Source: Notamacropus eugenii
Taxonomy: Eukaryota; Chordata; Mammalia; Diprotodontia; Macropodidae
Assembly (NCBI RefSeq): GCF_028372415.1
Contig: NC_092872.1
Span: 278,445,206 to 278,509,205, forward strand
Direction: 5' to 3'
Length of the DNA stretch: 64,000 bases
Of this stretch, positions 10,774 to 20,640 are shown one piece after another. The notes beneath the pieces were generated by a model that saw nothing but the letters and a program-made list of their open reading frames with translations, made no database searches and was not told where the DNA came from. Within the stretch, counting starts at the first letter, position 1. Each line of letters opens with the position of its first letter. The translations under genes were made by a program, and so were the position numbers.

Positions 10774-11688
10774 TCAAATCCAAAGTTCTTGAGAGAGACC
10801 TTGAGAGTGTCCTTATATTGCTTCTTCTGACTACCATATGATCACCATCCCCATGCAAGTTCTCCATAAAATAGTCTTGTTTGGCAAGTGTGCATTTTGC
10901 ATTCGAACAACATAGCCAGCCCATTGGAGTTGCGCTCACTGAAGCATAGTTTGAATGTGTGGCAGTTTAGTTTGAGCAAGGACCTCAGTGTCTGGTGCCT
11001 TATCCTGCCAGGTGATCTTCAGAATCTTCCTAAGACAGATCAAATGGAAGTGATTCAGTTTCCTGACATGGCACTGGTAGACTATCCATGTTTCACGAGG
11101 CACACAACAATGAGGTCAGCATAATGGCTCTGTAGATCTTCAGTTTAGTAATCAGTCTAGTACCTCTTCTCTCCCAGACTTTTCTTTGGAACCTCCCTCA
11201 CACTGAGTTGGCTCTGGCAATGCATGTGTCAACCTCCTTGTCAATGTGTACATCCCTGGAAAGTACAATGCCAAGGTAAATGAACTTATCCACAGCATTC
11301 AAAACTTCTCCATTTGTTGTGCCTGGTGGTTCCACATATGGACGGTGTGGAGAAAGCATACAGCCTTCTTTCATTCCATTGTTGACTGGGAAGGCACAAG
11401 AGCATTATCTACTATACAGAACCCAGATAAACATGCCATCATGAAACTGATGTACAGTACTGATGAACTTCTCTGGGCAACCAACTTTTGACATAATTTT
11501 CCATAAGCCCTCACTACTAACAGTGTCAAAGGCCTTGGTCAGATCTACAAACATTGTGTATAGACCTCTGTTCTGCTCCTGGCATTTCTCCTGGAGTTAT
11601 CAGGCAGCAAACACCATATCAACTGTTCCTCAGTCCTTTCTGAAGCCACACTGGCTCTCAGGTATATGACCATCTTCCAGGTGAAGGA

Positions 11689-12105
11689 TCAGCCTATTAA
11701 GGAGAACTCTAGAACTAAGAGAGAGATACTCCTGTCATTGTCGCAGGACAACCTATTCCCTTTGCCCTTATAGAGATGGACAATGGAGGCATCCTTGAAA
11801 TCCTGGGGGATAACCTCCTCTTGCCATATAACCTGGAAAATTTCAGTCAGCTTTTGTATGAGCAATGATCCACCTACCTTGTAAATCTCAGCTGGAATAG
11901 AATCAGCACCAGGTGCTTTGCCACATGAAAGGAGTCTAATAGCCCTCAAAACCTCTTCTTCAGTTGGAAGTTCAGCTAAGGAAGGATTGACTTCAACCTG
12001 AGGTAAAAGGTCAATGGCCTCAGCATTGATTGATGCTGGTCTGTTGAGAACACTATGGAAGTGTTCAGCCCATGTCTCTAGGATCATGTCCTTATCACTA
12101 ATCAT
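11689..12105 (-). pseudogene. Reverse transcriptase fragment of the RTE-type LINE
   Basis: This 138-codon open frame is the best-preserved coding piece of the 10487-12457 LINE. It holds the N-terminal part of the RT domain: 'LPTEEEVLRAIRLLSCGKAP', then 'GADSIPAEIYKVGGSLLIQK', then 'DFKDASIVHLYKGKGN', then a degraded 'CDNHRGISLL'-type motif (here 'CDNDRSISLL'). Downstream the frame is lost, but 'FVDLTKAFDTVS' (RT motif A) can be read near 11540. Around 11345 'GMKEGCMLSP' runs almost directly into 'RPYVEPPGTTNGEVLN'. The segment that should carry the FADD catalytic motif is missing, so the copy is dead. Confidence 0.78.
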
Positions 12106-12479
12106 GTGACTCCTTCAACACTGAGCAGTTGTGATGCACCATAGGTTTTTGGTCCCTAAATAGCTTTCAGGGACTCATAAAAGAGCTTTGGATTGTTACT
12201 ATCAGCATAAAACTGAGTTTCATCTGCCTTCTTACTGAGTCAGGAATCCTGCATCTCTCTAAGCATTGCTTGTACTTTACTTTTGATGGAATTAAATACT
12301 GCCTTCCTAAGATGAATGAACTATCCCACTGGTAAATCCTGTGCAGTTCTTCTTTTTCATTTAGCAGCTTCTGAATTTCCCCATCATTTTCATCAAACCA
12401 GCCTTGGTGTTTGTGAGTGTTCTGACCCAGATGAGCAGATGCAGTGCTGTACACCAAATCTTGAATGAATGAATGAGTA

Positions 12480-12606
12480 AAAGAATGAGTGAAAAAGCAT
12501 GCCTAAAGTACTATATTGCAAAGCACTATGATGCTAGGGGCAGGGATAGAGAGAAAGAAAAACCCATCCATGCTTTTGAGGAGCCTACATTCTAATTAGG
12601 AGAGAC
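12480..12606 (+). repeat. Ancient 'tgtgccagg' repeat, head fragment
   Basis: The segment 'gctaggggcagggatagaga' followed by 'gaggagcctacattctaatt' and 'aggagagacaa' matches the second half of the head seen at 1788 and 15055. Confidence 0.5.
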
Positions 12607-12760
12607 AATATATACATATACATGTGTGCACATACATGTAAATATATGTGGGTATATTGTATATATATTGGAGTATAGTGTGTATACAAACAGTGGTATA
12701 GATAGATCTTTATATCTATATCTATAATATATGTGTATATATATATATACATACATGGTG
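12607..12760 (+). repeat. TA/TGTA-rich microsatellite tract
   Basis: Imperfect tetranucleotide and dinucleotide tract of the 'tatatgtgtatatatatata' type, about 150 bp. It starts where the preceding repeat ends. The open frames across it are low-complexity artefacts. Confidence 0.85.
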
Positions 12761-13299
12761 AATGTAAAGCCCAGAGGTCCTGAGCATGCACCAGGGTAGA
12801 TGGCAAGGCCCAAGAGTCCTAGGAATATATCAGAGTGTATTCTTTGCAGGGGAAGGAGCATGGAAGAAAAGGACTGAGAAAGAGGGGAATGAGGAATTCT
12901 AGATTCCCTCTCTCAGAGGTGGGGAAGGATGACATTCAGTCAAGAACAAATGGAAGGAGGTATTGGCAGGAAGGGCTCTGTATTGCTGTTTTAGTATATA
13001 TAGTTAGGAAGGCCAGTCTTATATGGATTTGAGATAAAGGGACCAAAAGCAGGTAAGCTTTGACCAAGTTGGTGGGGGCGAGGAGGAGAAAGGAAAATGA
13101 AAGATCTTGAGTATTAGACCCATCTAAGACCTAAACAGTAGCAATGAGGCAGCAAAGTGAATAGAAATGATGGCTAATATGTAACTACTGTCTTGGATGG
13201 AAGTATAGTCCCTTCCTTACACATTTCTTGATTCCTTCATTGTTGTCACATCAAGCTTGACCCACCATTGGGATCTTCTCGGTGACTCAAGGCACCCTA
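12761..13299. other. Unassigned stretch
   Basis: Two related phrases, 'aagcccagaggtcctgagca' and 'aaggcccaagagtcctagga', lie about 38 bp apart (12768 and 12806) and suggest a small local duplication. No gene is seen. Confidence 0.4.
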
Positions 13300-13420
13300 G
13301 AATCACTTAATTAGAGCTGAAGGAAATTCTTCAACTTGCATAGTCCCACCCCCTTATGTTACAGGTGAGAAACTGAGGCCAAAGAGGCAAGGTCTTCCAG
13401 GGTGAGATTACATACAGAAT
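13300..13420 (-). repeat. MIR-type SINE fragment
   Basis: It shows 'cacttaattagagctgaagg' and 'cccttatgttacaggtgaga' followed by 'aactgaggcc', the minus-strand 3' half of a MIR-type SINE. Confidence 0.65.
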
Positions 13421-13850
13421 AACAGAAGTTCAGGGTTGGATGAGACCTCAAAGGCCATCTGGTCTAATCCATACTCAGAAAAAGAATTTCCATTATATAT
13501 TCCTTTTTTAACAGATGATCATCCAAGCTTTAACTGAAGACCCATCCCCATTAAGAGAAATCTACCACCTTCTGAAGTAGTTCAGTCTGCTACAAAATGG
13601 AATGTAAACTCTATCAGGGACTGTCTCATCTTTGTACTTATATCCCCAGTGCCTAAAATAGCATCTAACATTCTTAATTAATATTTGTTGATTGATTAAC
13701 TGATTTATCAATAGCTCTAATGGTTAAAGGAATTTTTTCTTTATGGCAAGTCTAAATTTGTCCATTTCCAACTCCAACCCATTGATCCCATAATAGTTAT
13801 ATCTTCTGGAGTGAAACAGAACCCTTTTCTGTCCCATTCCCCCATAATTG
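13421..13850 (-). mobile_element. CR1/L3 3' region split by an L2 tail
   Basis: 13421-13583 reads as reversed CR1/L3 ('gatgagacctcaaaggccat', 'gatcatccaagctttaactg', 'ccaccttctgaagtagttca'). The CR1 reading resumes at 13714 ('ctctaatggttaaaggaatt', 'ggagtgaaacagaacc'). The interruption is an L2 3' end on the opposite strand, so the CR1 is the older element. Confidence 0.72.
13584..13713 (+). mobile_element. L2 3' tail inserted in CR1
   Basis: It carries 'aatgtaaactctatcaggga', 'tatccccagtgcctaaaata' and an 'aatatttgttgattgattaa' end, the typical L2 3' terminus with its short direct repeats. It sits inside the minus-strand CR1. Confidence 0.72.
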
Positions 13851-14098
13851 AATCTGTCCAGTTCTAAGCTCTGTTGCACATGACATGATTTTGAGTGGCC
13901 TCAATTCCCACATAACCCTTCCCCATCCCAGGCATGTGTTTTTCTCTGTCCATACCCCTCCCCCTTGCTTACAGAGAAAATACAATGGTCATGGAGAAAG
14001 TCCAGTCTGAAATTGAGGCTTGCCATCTCACAAGTGAGTCTCTGATCTGAATGCAGAACCTCAGGGGAAATAAGTCTAAAGCACCATCACTTGATTCA
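13851..14098. other. Unassigned stretch before the TG repeat
   Basis: No gene is seen. An open frame on the minus strand has no recognisable domain. Confidence 0.4.
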
Positions 14099-14099
14099 C

Positions 14100-14141
<42 letters not shown>

Positions 14142-14163
14142 ATGTATGTGTGTGTGTGTGTGT
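14100..14163 (+). repeat. (TG)n microsatellite
   Basis: About 32 TG units with interruptions (a 'cgcatgta' break near 14138). Long open frames here read as Val-Cys or Thr-His repeats and are artefacts. Confidence 0.97.
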
Positions 14164-14514
14164 AGGAGAGGACATTGAGAGTGTGTCCGCTATGAGGGAG
14201 CTGGGTAAAGAAGACTCCAGGGGAGGTGTGCTGACATGCTGGCACCCTTCCAGCCTGCCTGATGGAATTAAGTCCTAAATTTGTCACTGACCTCTTTTTC
14301 CATCCCAGGCAAAGGCAGTAAATGGGAGACCAGTACACTGGAGTTATTTCTGCATCAATCTGTGGCTGAGATTGTTTGAAGTGGGTTCAAATAGCCTTAG
14401 TCACCCCAGTTACAAACAGAAATGGGGAATAGTTTCATAGGCTAGGGGGGGAAAGTAATCCTAAAGTTTAGACTAAGAAGGGAAATCAATCCACTCAGAA
14501 CCACAAGTTTCAGT

Positions 14515-14678
14515 TCTGGCAGTCTAATACCTTTGATTTATAGATGAAGAAACTAAAGACCCCTGAAATATAGTAACTTGCCCAAGGTCACATGGGCAGT
14601 AACTAGCAGAATTGGGTTACTAGCCCAAGACCTCTGACTGCAAATCCAGGCCCCTTCCTGCTCCACTACCTTGCCCTT
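14515..14678 (-). repeat. MIR-type SINE
   Basis: The minus-strand CORE is clear: 'gatttatagatgaagaaact', 'taacttgcccaaggtcacat', then 'aagacctctgactgcaaatc' and the head 'ctccactaccttgccc'. Confidence 0.75.
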
Positions 14679-14679
14679 T

Positions 14680-15054
14680 TTATGAATGGATGAATGAATC
14701 AATGGATGAATAACTGTGAAATGACCAGAGTGTGGCTAGAAAAAAAAAAAAAGGAAGACTGGAGAAGCACTAAAAGAGTATCCTTCACATTTACTTTTCT
14801 TAGCAAATTCTGCATTTTCTATAAACTAAGTTGCTAGCTGTACAACGGTCCCAACTAGTTTTTACCACCTTCACTGAACCAATCCCAGTCCAGGCAAAGA
14901 CATTTTCCCCATCATAATCCTCTTCTTTTGTCCTTCAAGTCATTTATGTTCAGTAGGTATAATGAAGCTCTTTCTATGGACCAAGGATTCTGCTACTGAT
15001 GGGATGTAAAGGCAAAAATGAAATAATCCTTCCCCCAAAGGAGTTTGCATTCTA
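14680..15054. other. Unassigned stretch
   Basis: It holds a 12-A run at about 14741-14752 after several 'gaatgaa' repeats. This could be the A-rich end of an unrecognised insertion. No gene is seen. Confidence 0.4.
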
Positions 15055-15180
15055 TCAGTCAATTAACAAATATGTCTTATCCACCTGCTATGTTCCAGGC
15101 ACTCTGCCAGGCAATGGGGCTATAAAGAACCCCCAAAAATGAGACAGCCCCTGCCCTCTGGAGCTCACACTGTTCAGAGG
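15055..15180 (+). repeat. Ancient 'tgtgccagg' repeat, head fragment
   Basis: It shows 'cacctgctatgttccaggca', 'ggcaatggggctataaagaa' and 'ccctgccctctggagctcac', the same landmarks as at 1788 and 50590. Confidence 0.6.
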
Positions 15181-15199
15181 GGCTTACATGACACTACAG

Positions 15200-15441
15200 G
15201 GCAGACTTCTCTGCCTTCCTGAATCTTACCCCGGTGGCCCAAGCAAAAAAGCTTCCCTCCTCAAGTGGTTCTGGAGCTTTGTCTGAAGCTCATCTTCTCC
15301 CGCCTTCACCTTCACACTCTTCTTATGTGGATTATGATGTTAGAGGAAAGAAAACGGACATGTCTTTCTCTTTCCTTATGTCTCCAGGACTTAACACAGA
15401 ACCCAGCACATAGTAAAAGCTGGTCAACTGACTGACTGACT
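15200..15441 (+). mobile_element. L2 3' region
   Basis: Pyrimidine-rich L2 sequence is followed by the terminus 'cacagaacccagcacatagt' and 'caactgactgactgac'. Confidence 0.6.
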
Positions 15442-15499
15442 TTAAGGTCTTCAAAGCAATTCCTAGACCCTACTTCATGTGAGCTGCATTACTCTGTGG

Positions 15500-15656
15500 C
15501 GTAGTACTACAGGAATATTACCCTCACTTTAAGAAGAAACTGGGGCTTACAGCAGGTGAGAAGTTTGCCTGGAGTCTCAGAGCTGGAAGTGTTCAAGGTC
15601 GATTTAAAGCAGAGCCTTCTTCACTTGAATTCCAACATAGTATCCACTACACAACA
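15500..15656 (-). repeat. MIR-type SINE
   Basis: Minus-strand MIR: 'aggaatattaccctcacttt', 'aagaagaaactggggc', a degraded CORE and 'tatccactacac' at the head. Confidence 0.6.
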
Positions 15657-15725
15657 TTGTCATGTAAGCTTCTCAGGGGCAGGGCCCATGCTAGGTTTCA
15701 TCTTTGTATCCCTGATGTTTTTATC
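15657..15725 (+). repeat. L2 tail fragment
   Basis: 'gtaagcttctcaggggcagg' followed by 'tttgtatccctgatg' matches L2 3' sequence just before the terminus. Confidence 0.55.
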
Positions 15726-15734
15726 AGATTCTTC

Positions 15735-17790
15735 AGAGCTAAGATCAGAATTAGTAAAACTATCAACAGAAAAACAAGAAAGAGTAATGAGAAGAGAGAT
15801 TATGGCATGCTTTTGAAACAACTTAACTGAGAACTATTTCTATAAATTATGGACATATGCAAATGAGAAATGGATAACAGAAATGACATTAAAACCAGCT
15901 ATAATAGTTTCATCTGGAAATTTAACCAACATAAATTAATTGTCATAACAAGGAAATAAAGAGAACTTAGAAAGTCCTTTAGTCAACATCATCTGATTTA
16001 CTTGCCAAGACAGAGGGATGACTGTAAAGTCAACACCATTTAAGAACAGAAATTCAACTACAAAGTCTTACAAGAGAAGATGAAGAATCATGAGCAGTAC
16101 CTGCTCATGAAACAGAGGGAAGCAGTGAATGGTAAAAATTGCTTGAAAGCTTGGGAAGAGCAAAGTCATCCCACCAAGCAAAGTCATCCCAAGGGCTTTC
16201 TATTCAAGGATAAAAAATGGAAAGATGACAACCAAAGAGAAATGGAAAAGTTTTGGAAAAATCATTATAACGAACTCCTTTCTCCATTAAGGAAAGTTCA
16301 AGAGCCCTTGGACACAAGGCCTGGCAGGCTGATAGAGGAGGAACAGACAGCCCTAAAGAGAACAAAGACAAGAAGGGCACATAAGTTGGATCAAGTGTAT
16401 ATAAAAGTGATCCCTGCTGGAGGAAATGAATGAGTGAGTTATAAGGTATCCAAAAGAGAGGAAGATCTCAAGGGGGTGAGAAAAATCCTGGAACTCCTTG
16501 CTACCTAAAAAAGCAACTATATGCCTACCACCTCCTTTCTCATCTTTGTGAGTCATCTGTGCACAAAGCAAGGCATACTCAATGAGGATAATGGATAATA
16601 ATTAGCCCTTTGCAAGTGATTTTCAGCAAGGAGCTACATCTTTACCTTTTTACAATTAACTGAGAGGATAAATAATATAAGGTCCTATTGTAATTATTTT
16701 TTGTTTGTTGTTTTTAAAAAAGTATTTGATTTAGTAGAACAAAGCACTGCCTTAGAGGTTTTTACAAGATAAATTCCATACATCAAAATTTTTAAGGTTC
16801 CTTGAAGTGATTGCATAAATAACCCTATTCAATGATCCTCATAATAAATATCAGACAGGGAATAAATAGAAATATGGATGTTCCCTAATAGCATTCTCCA
16901 CTGTGATAGAGCAGATCCTGTGCAGAGCCTGAGTCAAAGGGGACTCCCTGTGTATGGAAAGGTCTTCCATAGATTTATGCTCATGAATGATATTGTGATG
17001 ATTGAATGAAGCTCTGGGACATTACTGAGTCTCCTAGAAGAAACCTGTAATCACTCAGAGGAGTTTGACTCAAATATCTACACAGGAAAGACCAAGTAGA
17101 TGAAGAATGCTCTTGCCCAAATTACACCATGAGTTTGACTGGACATATAGAGTTTGTCTATCAGTATATAGGTCTAGAACACATCATGCAGATGGACAAG
17201 TTGGGCCTAGAATTGGCGGGGGGAAAGCATATCAGAGTGGATTGGATTTAGAAAATTGGGAAACTCTTTTCACTGAGTTCAAGCTTCCATGAAATCAAAG
17301 GCCCCCTTTTTGTAAGACAAATGTTCTAGCTATGTCGCTCTACGGTAGTGAGACACAGAATACAATAACCTCTAAATATTTAAAAATGTGTATCACACAG
17401 AAGTCAATACAAGGTGTGTGGTTATGTGTGAGTAGGTCATAGTGTATAACCAATGAAAACCTCTAAAGGCCATGAGCAAAAGATATCACCAGTGAAAGTG
17501 ACATCAGGAAAAGAAGATGGGCTGACCAGGTGGTGCAGGTGAGGGTGACAAGTGGAAAGCCACAGTGCTCCACTGGTACCATCTCAGAAGAAATCAAGGA
17601 AGGTCCTCCGCATGTTGAACAGAGCCACCGAGGAGAACATGTAGGAGTAGATGCACAAGGGTCACATAGGAACAAGATCATTGGAGACTTTTGAATCAAA
17701 AAAATAACTGATCCTTTGAAGTATCTGAGCACATGGGCACCTGCCCTATTGCACTGCACCTAATAGGTGGCTTGCTACATGGAACTTAAT
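15735..17790 (+). mobile_element. BovB-type RTE LINE, decayed
   Basis: This plus-strand RTE LINE is recognisable across about 2 kb in broken frames. The linker/RT start reads 'HEQYLLMKQREAVNGKN' then 'KDKKWKDDNQREMEKF' (16090-16250). The catalytic region is recognisable near 16980 as 'MNDIVMIE', where an active copy would have FADD-type residues. A piece near 17150-17280 reads 'RVCLSVYRSRTHHADGQVG' in one frame. The C-terminal 'KEDGLTRW'-type segment (about 17510) matches the RWADH region of BovB proteins. It has many stops and a short tandem duplication at 16159. I see neither intact ends nor a target-site duplication. Confidence 0.72.
16080..16433 (+). pseudogene. BovB-type RTE protein fragment
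   Basis: This 117-codon open frame is the longest surviving piece of the RTE LINE. It covers the linker between endonuclease and RT: 'EQYLLMKQREAVNGKNCLKA', then a duplicated six-residue block (QSHPTK followed by QSHPKG), then 'FKDKKWKDDNQREMEKFWKN'. The region that should contain the GKA-PD motif of RT reads 'RTKTRRAHKLDQVYIKVIPA', badly eroded. There is no sign of purifying selection and it is not a host gene. Confidence 0.7.
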
Positions 17791-18309
17791 TGCTGAGTGG
17801 ATTCTGCTAAACACAATTGAAAACCATTAGTACTGCACAGATGTGAGAGGTGCCCCTGTTCATTTCTTCAGTCTGCTCCCAGGTCTCTGTGGATCTTAGA
17901 GTGAAAGAGAAACAGTCACCATTGCAAAACTCCTTCCCTAGGGATCAGGCTAGTGCCAAGGCACATTTGGGTGGACAGATACAGGACAGAATTACCACCT
18001 AAACATCCACTTCCAGGAAGTTTGGTCATCTGAGGGCTGAGATGAAGGGCTGTATCTGTAGCAAAGTGGGTTCACTGGGGAACATGAGAGTCTGGAACTA
18101 TGGAATGACAGAATCAAATCTCTCCACAAAGTTCAGATCTTGTGGACAGTCAAATGTCCTAGACAGAGCCACAATTAGCCAAAATGCTCATAGCAACAAA
18201 CGTTCTCCTCAGTGCCACCAGGCCCCCTCTTCTTGACACATTCTGTCACCTCCTTCCACACCCCACTCATTCACTGGCAGGATTGGGTCTGATGTCAGTA
18301 ACTTACACT
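17791..18309. other. Unassigned stretch, possibly RTE 3' flank
   Basis: The sequence after the RTE coding relics may include its 3' UTR or the body of the tail-sharing element that ends at 18310. I could not place a boundary. No gene is seen. Confidence 0.35.
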
Positions 18310-18520
18310 TCGTATCTGTCTGTGTTCATCCTTCGTTTTTGAAGAAGATCATGACGTAAGAGAAATGATGATATGACTTGCTCTTGACTTTGTTTTGAGT
18401 GAGGGAGGGCTGTGCAAGGTCACCAGCCTCACTTTCCCCTCCTGAGCCATCTGGATCCAGTGACCAGATATTCATCAGGATGACTGGAGAAAGCAATGGG
18501 AGATGCAATGGGAGACCTTT
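18310..18520 (-). mobile_element. Element with the RTEX-type 3' tail, copy 1
   Basis: On the minus strand it runs 'gactggatccagatggctca'-like body sequence, through a purine-rich segment, to the end 'cttcaaaaacgaaggatgaa'. The ending matches the 3' tail of the LINE at 10487 and of the copy at 38001. It may be a SINE mobilised by that LINE or a 3' fragment of such a LINE. The 5' limit is uncertain. Confidence 0.62.
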
Positions 18521-18775
18521 GCTTATTCAGATACTCAGAGTGAGGTAACACCCATTCAGTAAATAGGCCTCTTTAAGAAGTAATCAGGAAAAGGTCCCTT
18601 TAATGAGCAAAAGAAAAAAAAATAGGTAAATCAAGCTGGGAGGAAAAGAGCAATAGTTACTCTTGATAATCACTGAAGCCAGGAGAGTCCAGAAAAGTCT
18701 TTAAGTGGTGTTTAGGCAGGGACCTATTGTTGTGCAATGTATGGGCTTCAGAGTATACTGTGTTTAAGGTTTTGG

Positions 18776-18945
18776 GAGAGAAAGGGAGAAAGGGAAAAGG
18801 GAGAAAGAGAGAAAGGGGGGGAAAAGGAAGGGAGGAATGAGGGAAGGAGAGAGGGAGGGAGGAGGAACAGAAGGAAGGAAGCAAGGAAGGAAGGAATGAG
18901 GGAGGGAGGGAGGAAGGAAGGAAGGAAGAAAAAAAGAAAGAAATC
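18776..18945 (+). repeat. Polypurine tract, (GGAA/GGGA)n
   Basis: About 170 bp of almost pure purine on the plus strand, with GGAA, GGGA and GAGGGA units. Both strands give long but meaningless open frames (Arg/Glu/Gly or Ser/Phe/Leu rich). Confidence 0.95.
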
Positions 18946-19022
18946 TGGTCCACAAACCCCAAGTTAACTGGGCATCCTCTGTAACAAAAGTTCATGCCTA
19001 TCCAGGGCCTTTGGCATTTTGT

Positions 19023-19078
19023 GGGGGGTTTTGTTGTTGTTGTTGTTATGCTTTGTTTTGTTTTGGGTTTTTTTTTTG
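19023..19078 (+). repeat. (GTT)n and T-rich simple repeat
   Basis: Six GTT-type units are followed by 'tttgttttgttttgggtttt' and a T run. It may be the reversed A-rich end of an old insertion. Confidence 0.8.
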
Positions 19079-19284
19079 CCACTAAGTAAAGAACAGCTCT
19101 GCCAATGTCACTTTCAGACTCAAGAAACATCAACAGCTCCCTATTGCCTGGTGGGGGTGGAGGGTGGGAGGAATTCCTTTGTTTGGCACTTCACAATCTA
19201 GGTGTTAGATCTAGGGGCAAATGGCATGCAAACATCATCAGTGAAATATGTGATATGGAGAGATGATAATCATGTGGAAGAGCT

Positions 19285-19415
19285 AGGCAGGTAGGGGTTA
19301 GGGAAGCTAAGTATCTTTACCCAAGTCATGTAGCAAATCACTGGCATGGCCAAGATTAAAGCACAGGGTCTTCTTCACTGCTAGTCTGGGGTTCCCTCCA
19401 TTTGACCGCACTACC
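19285..19415 (-). repeat. MIR-type SINE fragment
   Basis: Degraded minus-strand CORE ('ctttacccaagtcatgtagc'), then 'aagcacagggtcttcttcac' and a head-like 'ccgcactaccct'. Confidence 0.55.
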
Positions 19416-19449
19416 CTCTCACTTCAATTTGATGATCCCTAGTTTTTTC

Positions 19450-19757
19450 ACCAAGTAGGCTGGGTTGTCCCATGGAAAGGGATTAGACATATTCTGCTTG
19501 GATTCAGAAAGGAGAACTAGGAGCAACAGGTAGAAATTGTAGAATGGTAGATTTACGCTCAATGTCAAGAAAAACTTGGTACCAATGAAAACTATCCCAA
19601 AGTGGAATGAGCTGCCTCCGAAGGTGGTGGAGTCCCCTCCCTGGGTATCTTCCAGCACAGACCCTCGCAGGCATGCTGTAGAGGTTATTTCTGGTCAGCT
19701 AAGGCAAATTTCCTGGCCTCTGAGGCCCCTTCCATCTCTGAGGGTTTGCCTCATATA
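19450..19757 (+). mobile_element. CR1/L3 3' end
   Basis: Plus-strand CR1/L3 terminus: 'tctgcttggattcagaaagg', 'agaactaggagcaacagg', 'gtcaagaaaaacttggtacc', 'aaagtggaatgagctgcctc' and 'ccatctctgagggtttgc'. Confidence 0.8.
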
Positions 19758-19844
19758 GTTGTTCTGAGTCTCAGGTGAAAGTCTGGGATGCTGCTTCCAA
19801 AAGAATAAAAGGACCTACCCATGTGCAGTGTGACTACTGGTCTG

Positions 19845-20052
19845 AAATTCATAAAGTGTAATAGCACTTCAAAGATTAGCAAACATTCTCTGCACAACAA
19901 CCCTGAGCAAGCATGCTGATCAATTTTACAGACTCAGAGAGAGGCTAAATGACGCTGCCAAAGTCACACAGCTAGTAAGTGTTGGAGTCAGAGATTCCAA
20001 GCTGGTCTTGAGATTCCAAGTTACCACACTTTCCACTATACACTTCTGCCTT
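19845..20052 (-). repeat. MIR-type SINE, variant tail
   Basis: It starts in the tail ('tagcacttcaaagattagca', 'gcacaacaaccctgagcaa'), passes the CORE ('gccaaagtcacacagctagt') and ends near the head ('actttccactatacacttct'). Confidence 0.75.
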
Positions 20053-20154
20053 AATAGTGGTGGTGATGATGATATTATTACAAGTTAGGTTCCCCTCATA
20101 GTGTAGGCACCCTTAGAAAGATGGAGGAGTTTCAGGAGAAGATATGCTGAAGTA

Positions 20155-20365
20155 CAGCATGGGTCACTGTGCTACAGTGAAAGGGGCACTAGATATAGAG
20201 ACAAAGGAACCGAGTCCAAATTCCATCGGTGCTACTTGTTACCTGTATGTCTCAGACAAGTCACCTCTCTGAGCTTCAATTTCATCCTCTGTAAAATGAG
20301 TTGGGTTGGACTAGATCACCTGTAGACTAGTCATCTAGTCCCTTTTAACCCTAAAGCTATGATCT
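20155..20365 (+). repeat. MIR-type SINE
   Basis: Head 'gtgctacagtgaaaggggca', B-box region 'agtccaaattccatc', CORE 'cagacaagtcacctctctga', 'tcctctgtaaaatgagttgg' and an end with 'aagctatgatctt' are all visible on the plus strand. Confidence 0.78.
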
Positions 20366-20394
20366 TGGAAAGGTTGCAATAACTGCCTTCTCTT

Positions 20395-20640
20395 GTGAAC
20401 ATCTATGTTTCTGATGAAGGTACCATGATCTTCCCAGTCTCCCCAACACAGCAATCTTCTTGTGCCTTCACTTTCCCTCTCCACCATATGCATATTGAGT
20501 CTTGTCAAATCGATCTCCTCAGACTTCACGTCTGTTGCCTCTTCTCTCCTCTAGGATTACCACCCCAGTCCAAGTTGTCATGTCTTGCCTAGATAAATTG
20601 TAGCAGCCTCCAGTTGGGCTTCTACCTTTCACACCTATAG
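20395..20640 (+). mobile_element. L2 body fragment
   Basis: Pyrimidine-rich L2 ORF sequence: 'ccatatgcatattgagtctt', 'cttctctcctctaggattac' and 'agcagcctccagttgggctt' follow the order seen in the long L2 at 60245. Confidence 0.55.

Larger units (their letters stand above)
10487..12457 (-). mobile_element. RTE-type LINE (RTEX-like), 5' truncated, with target-site duplication
   Basis: This non-LTR retrotransposon reads on the minus strand. The 14-bp word 'atcttgaatgaatg' flanks it exactly (10473-10486 and 12458-12471), so the ends are well fixed. From 5' to 3' the relics are a linker with 'HQGWFDENDGEIQKLL' (about 12300-12420), reverse transcriptase ('GKAPGADSIPAEIYK' and 'DFKDASIVHLYKGKGN', 11689-12105; 'FVDLTKAFDTVS' near 11540), a C-terminal zinc-finger-like 'CPICGRAF' motif near 10590, and a 3' tail ending in 'gaatgaaggacaacaac'. 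The endonuclease half is missing through 5' truncation. The exact clade (RTEX, L4 or a relative) is uncertain. Confidence 0.82.

Noticed and set aside
12585-12861. Tyr/Ile-rich membrane-like proteins on the minus strand
   Set aside because: They are readings of the TA/TGTA microsatellite, not a gene.
13969-14338. Thr-His and Val-Cys repeat proteins
   Set aside because: They are readings of the (TG)n microsatellite.
18657-19133. 158-codon minus-strand frame rich in Ser/Phe/Leu/Pro
   Set aside because: It is the translation of the polypurine tract's complement, so low complexity explains it.
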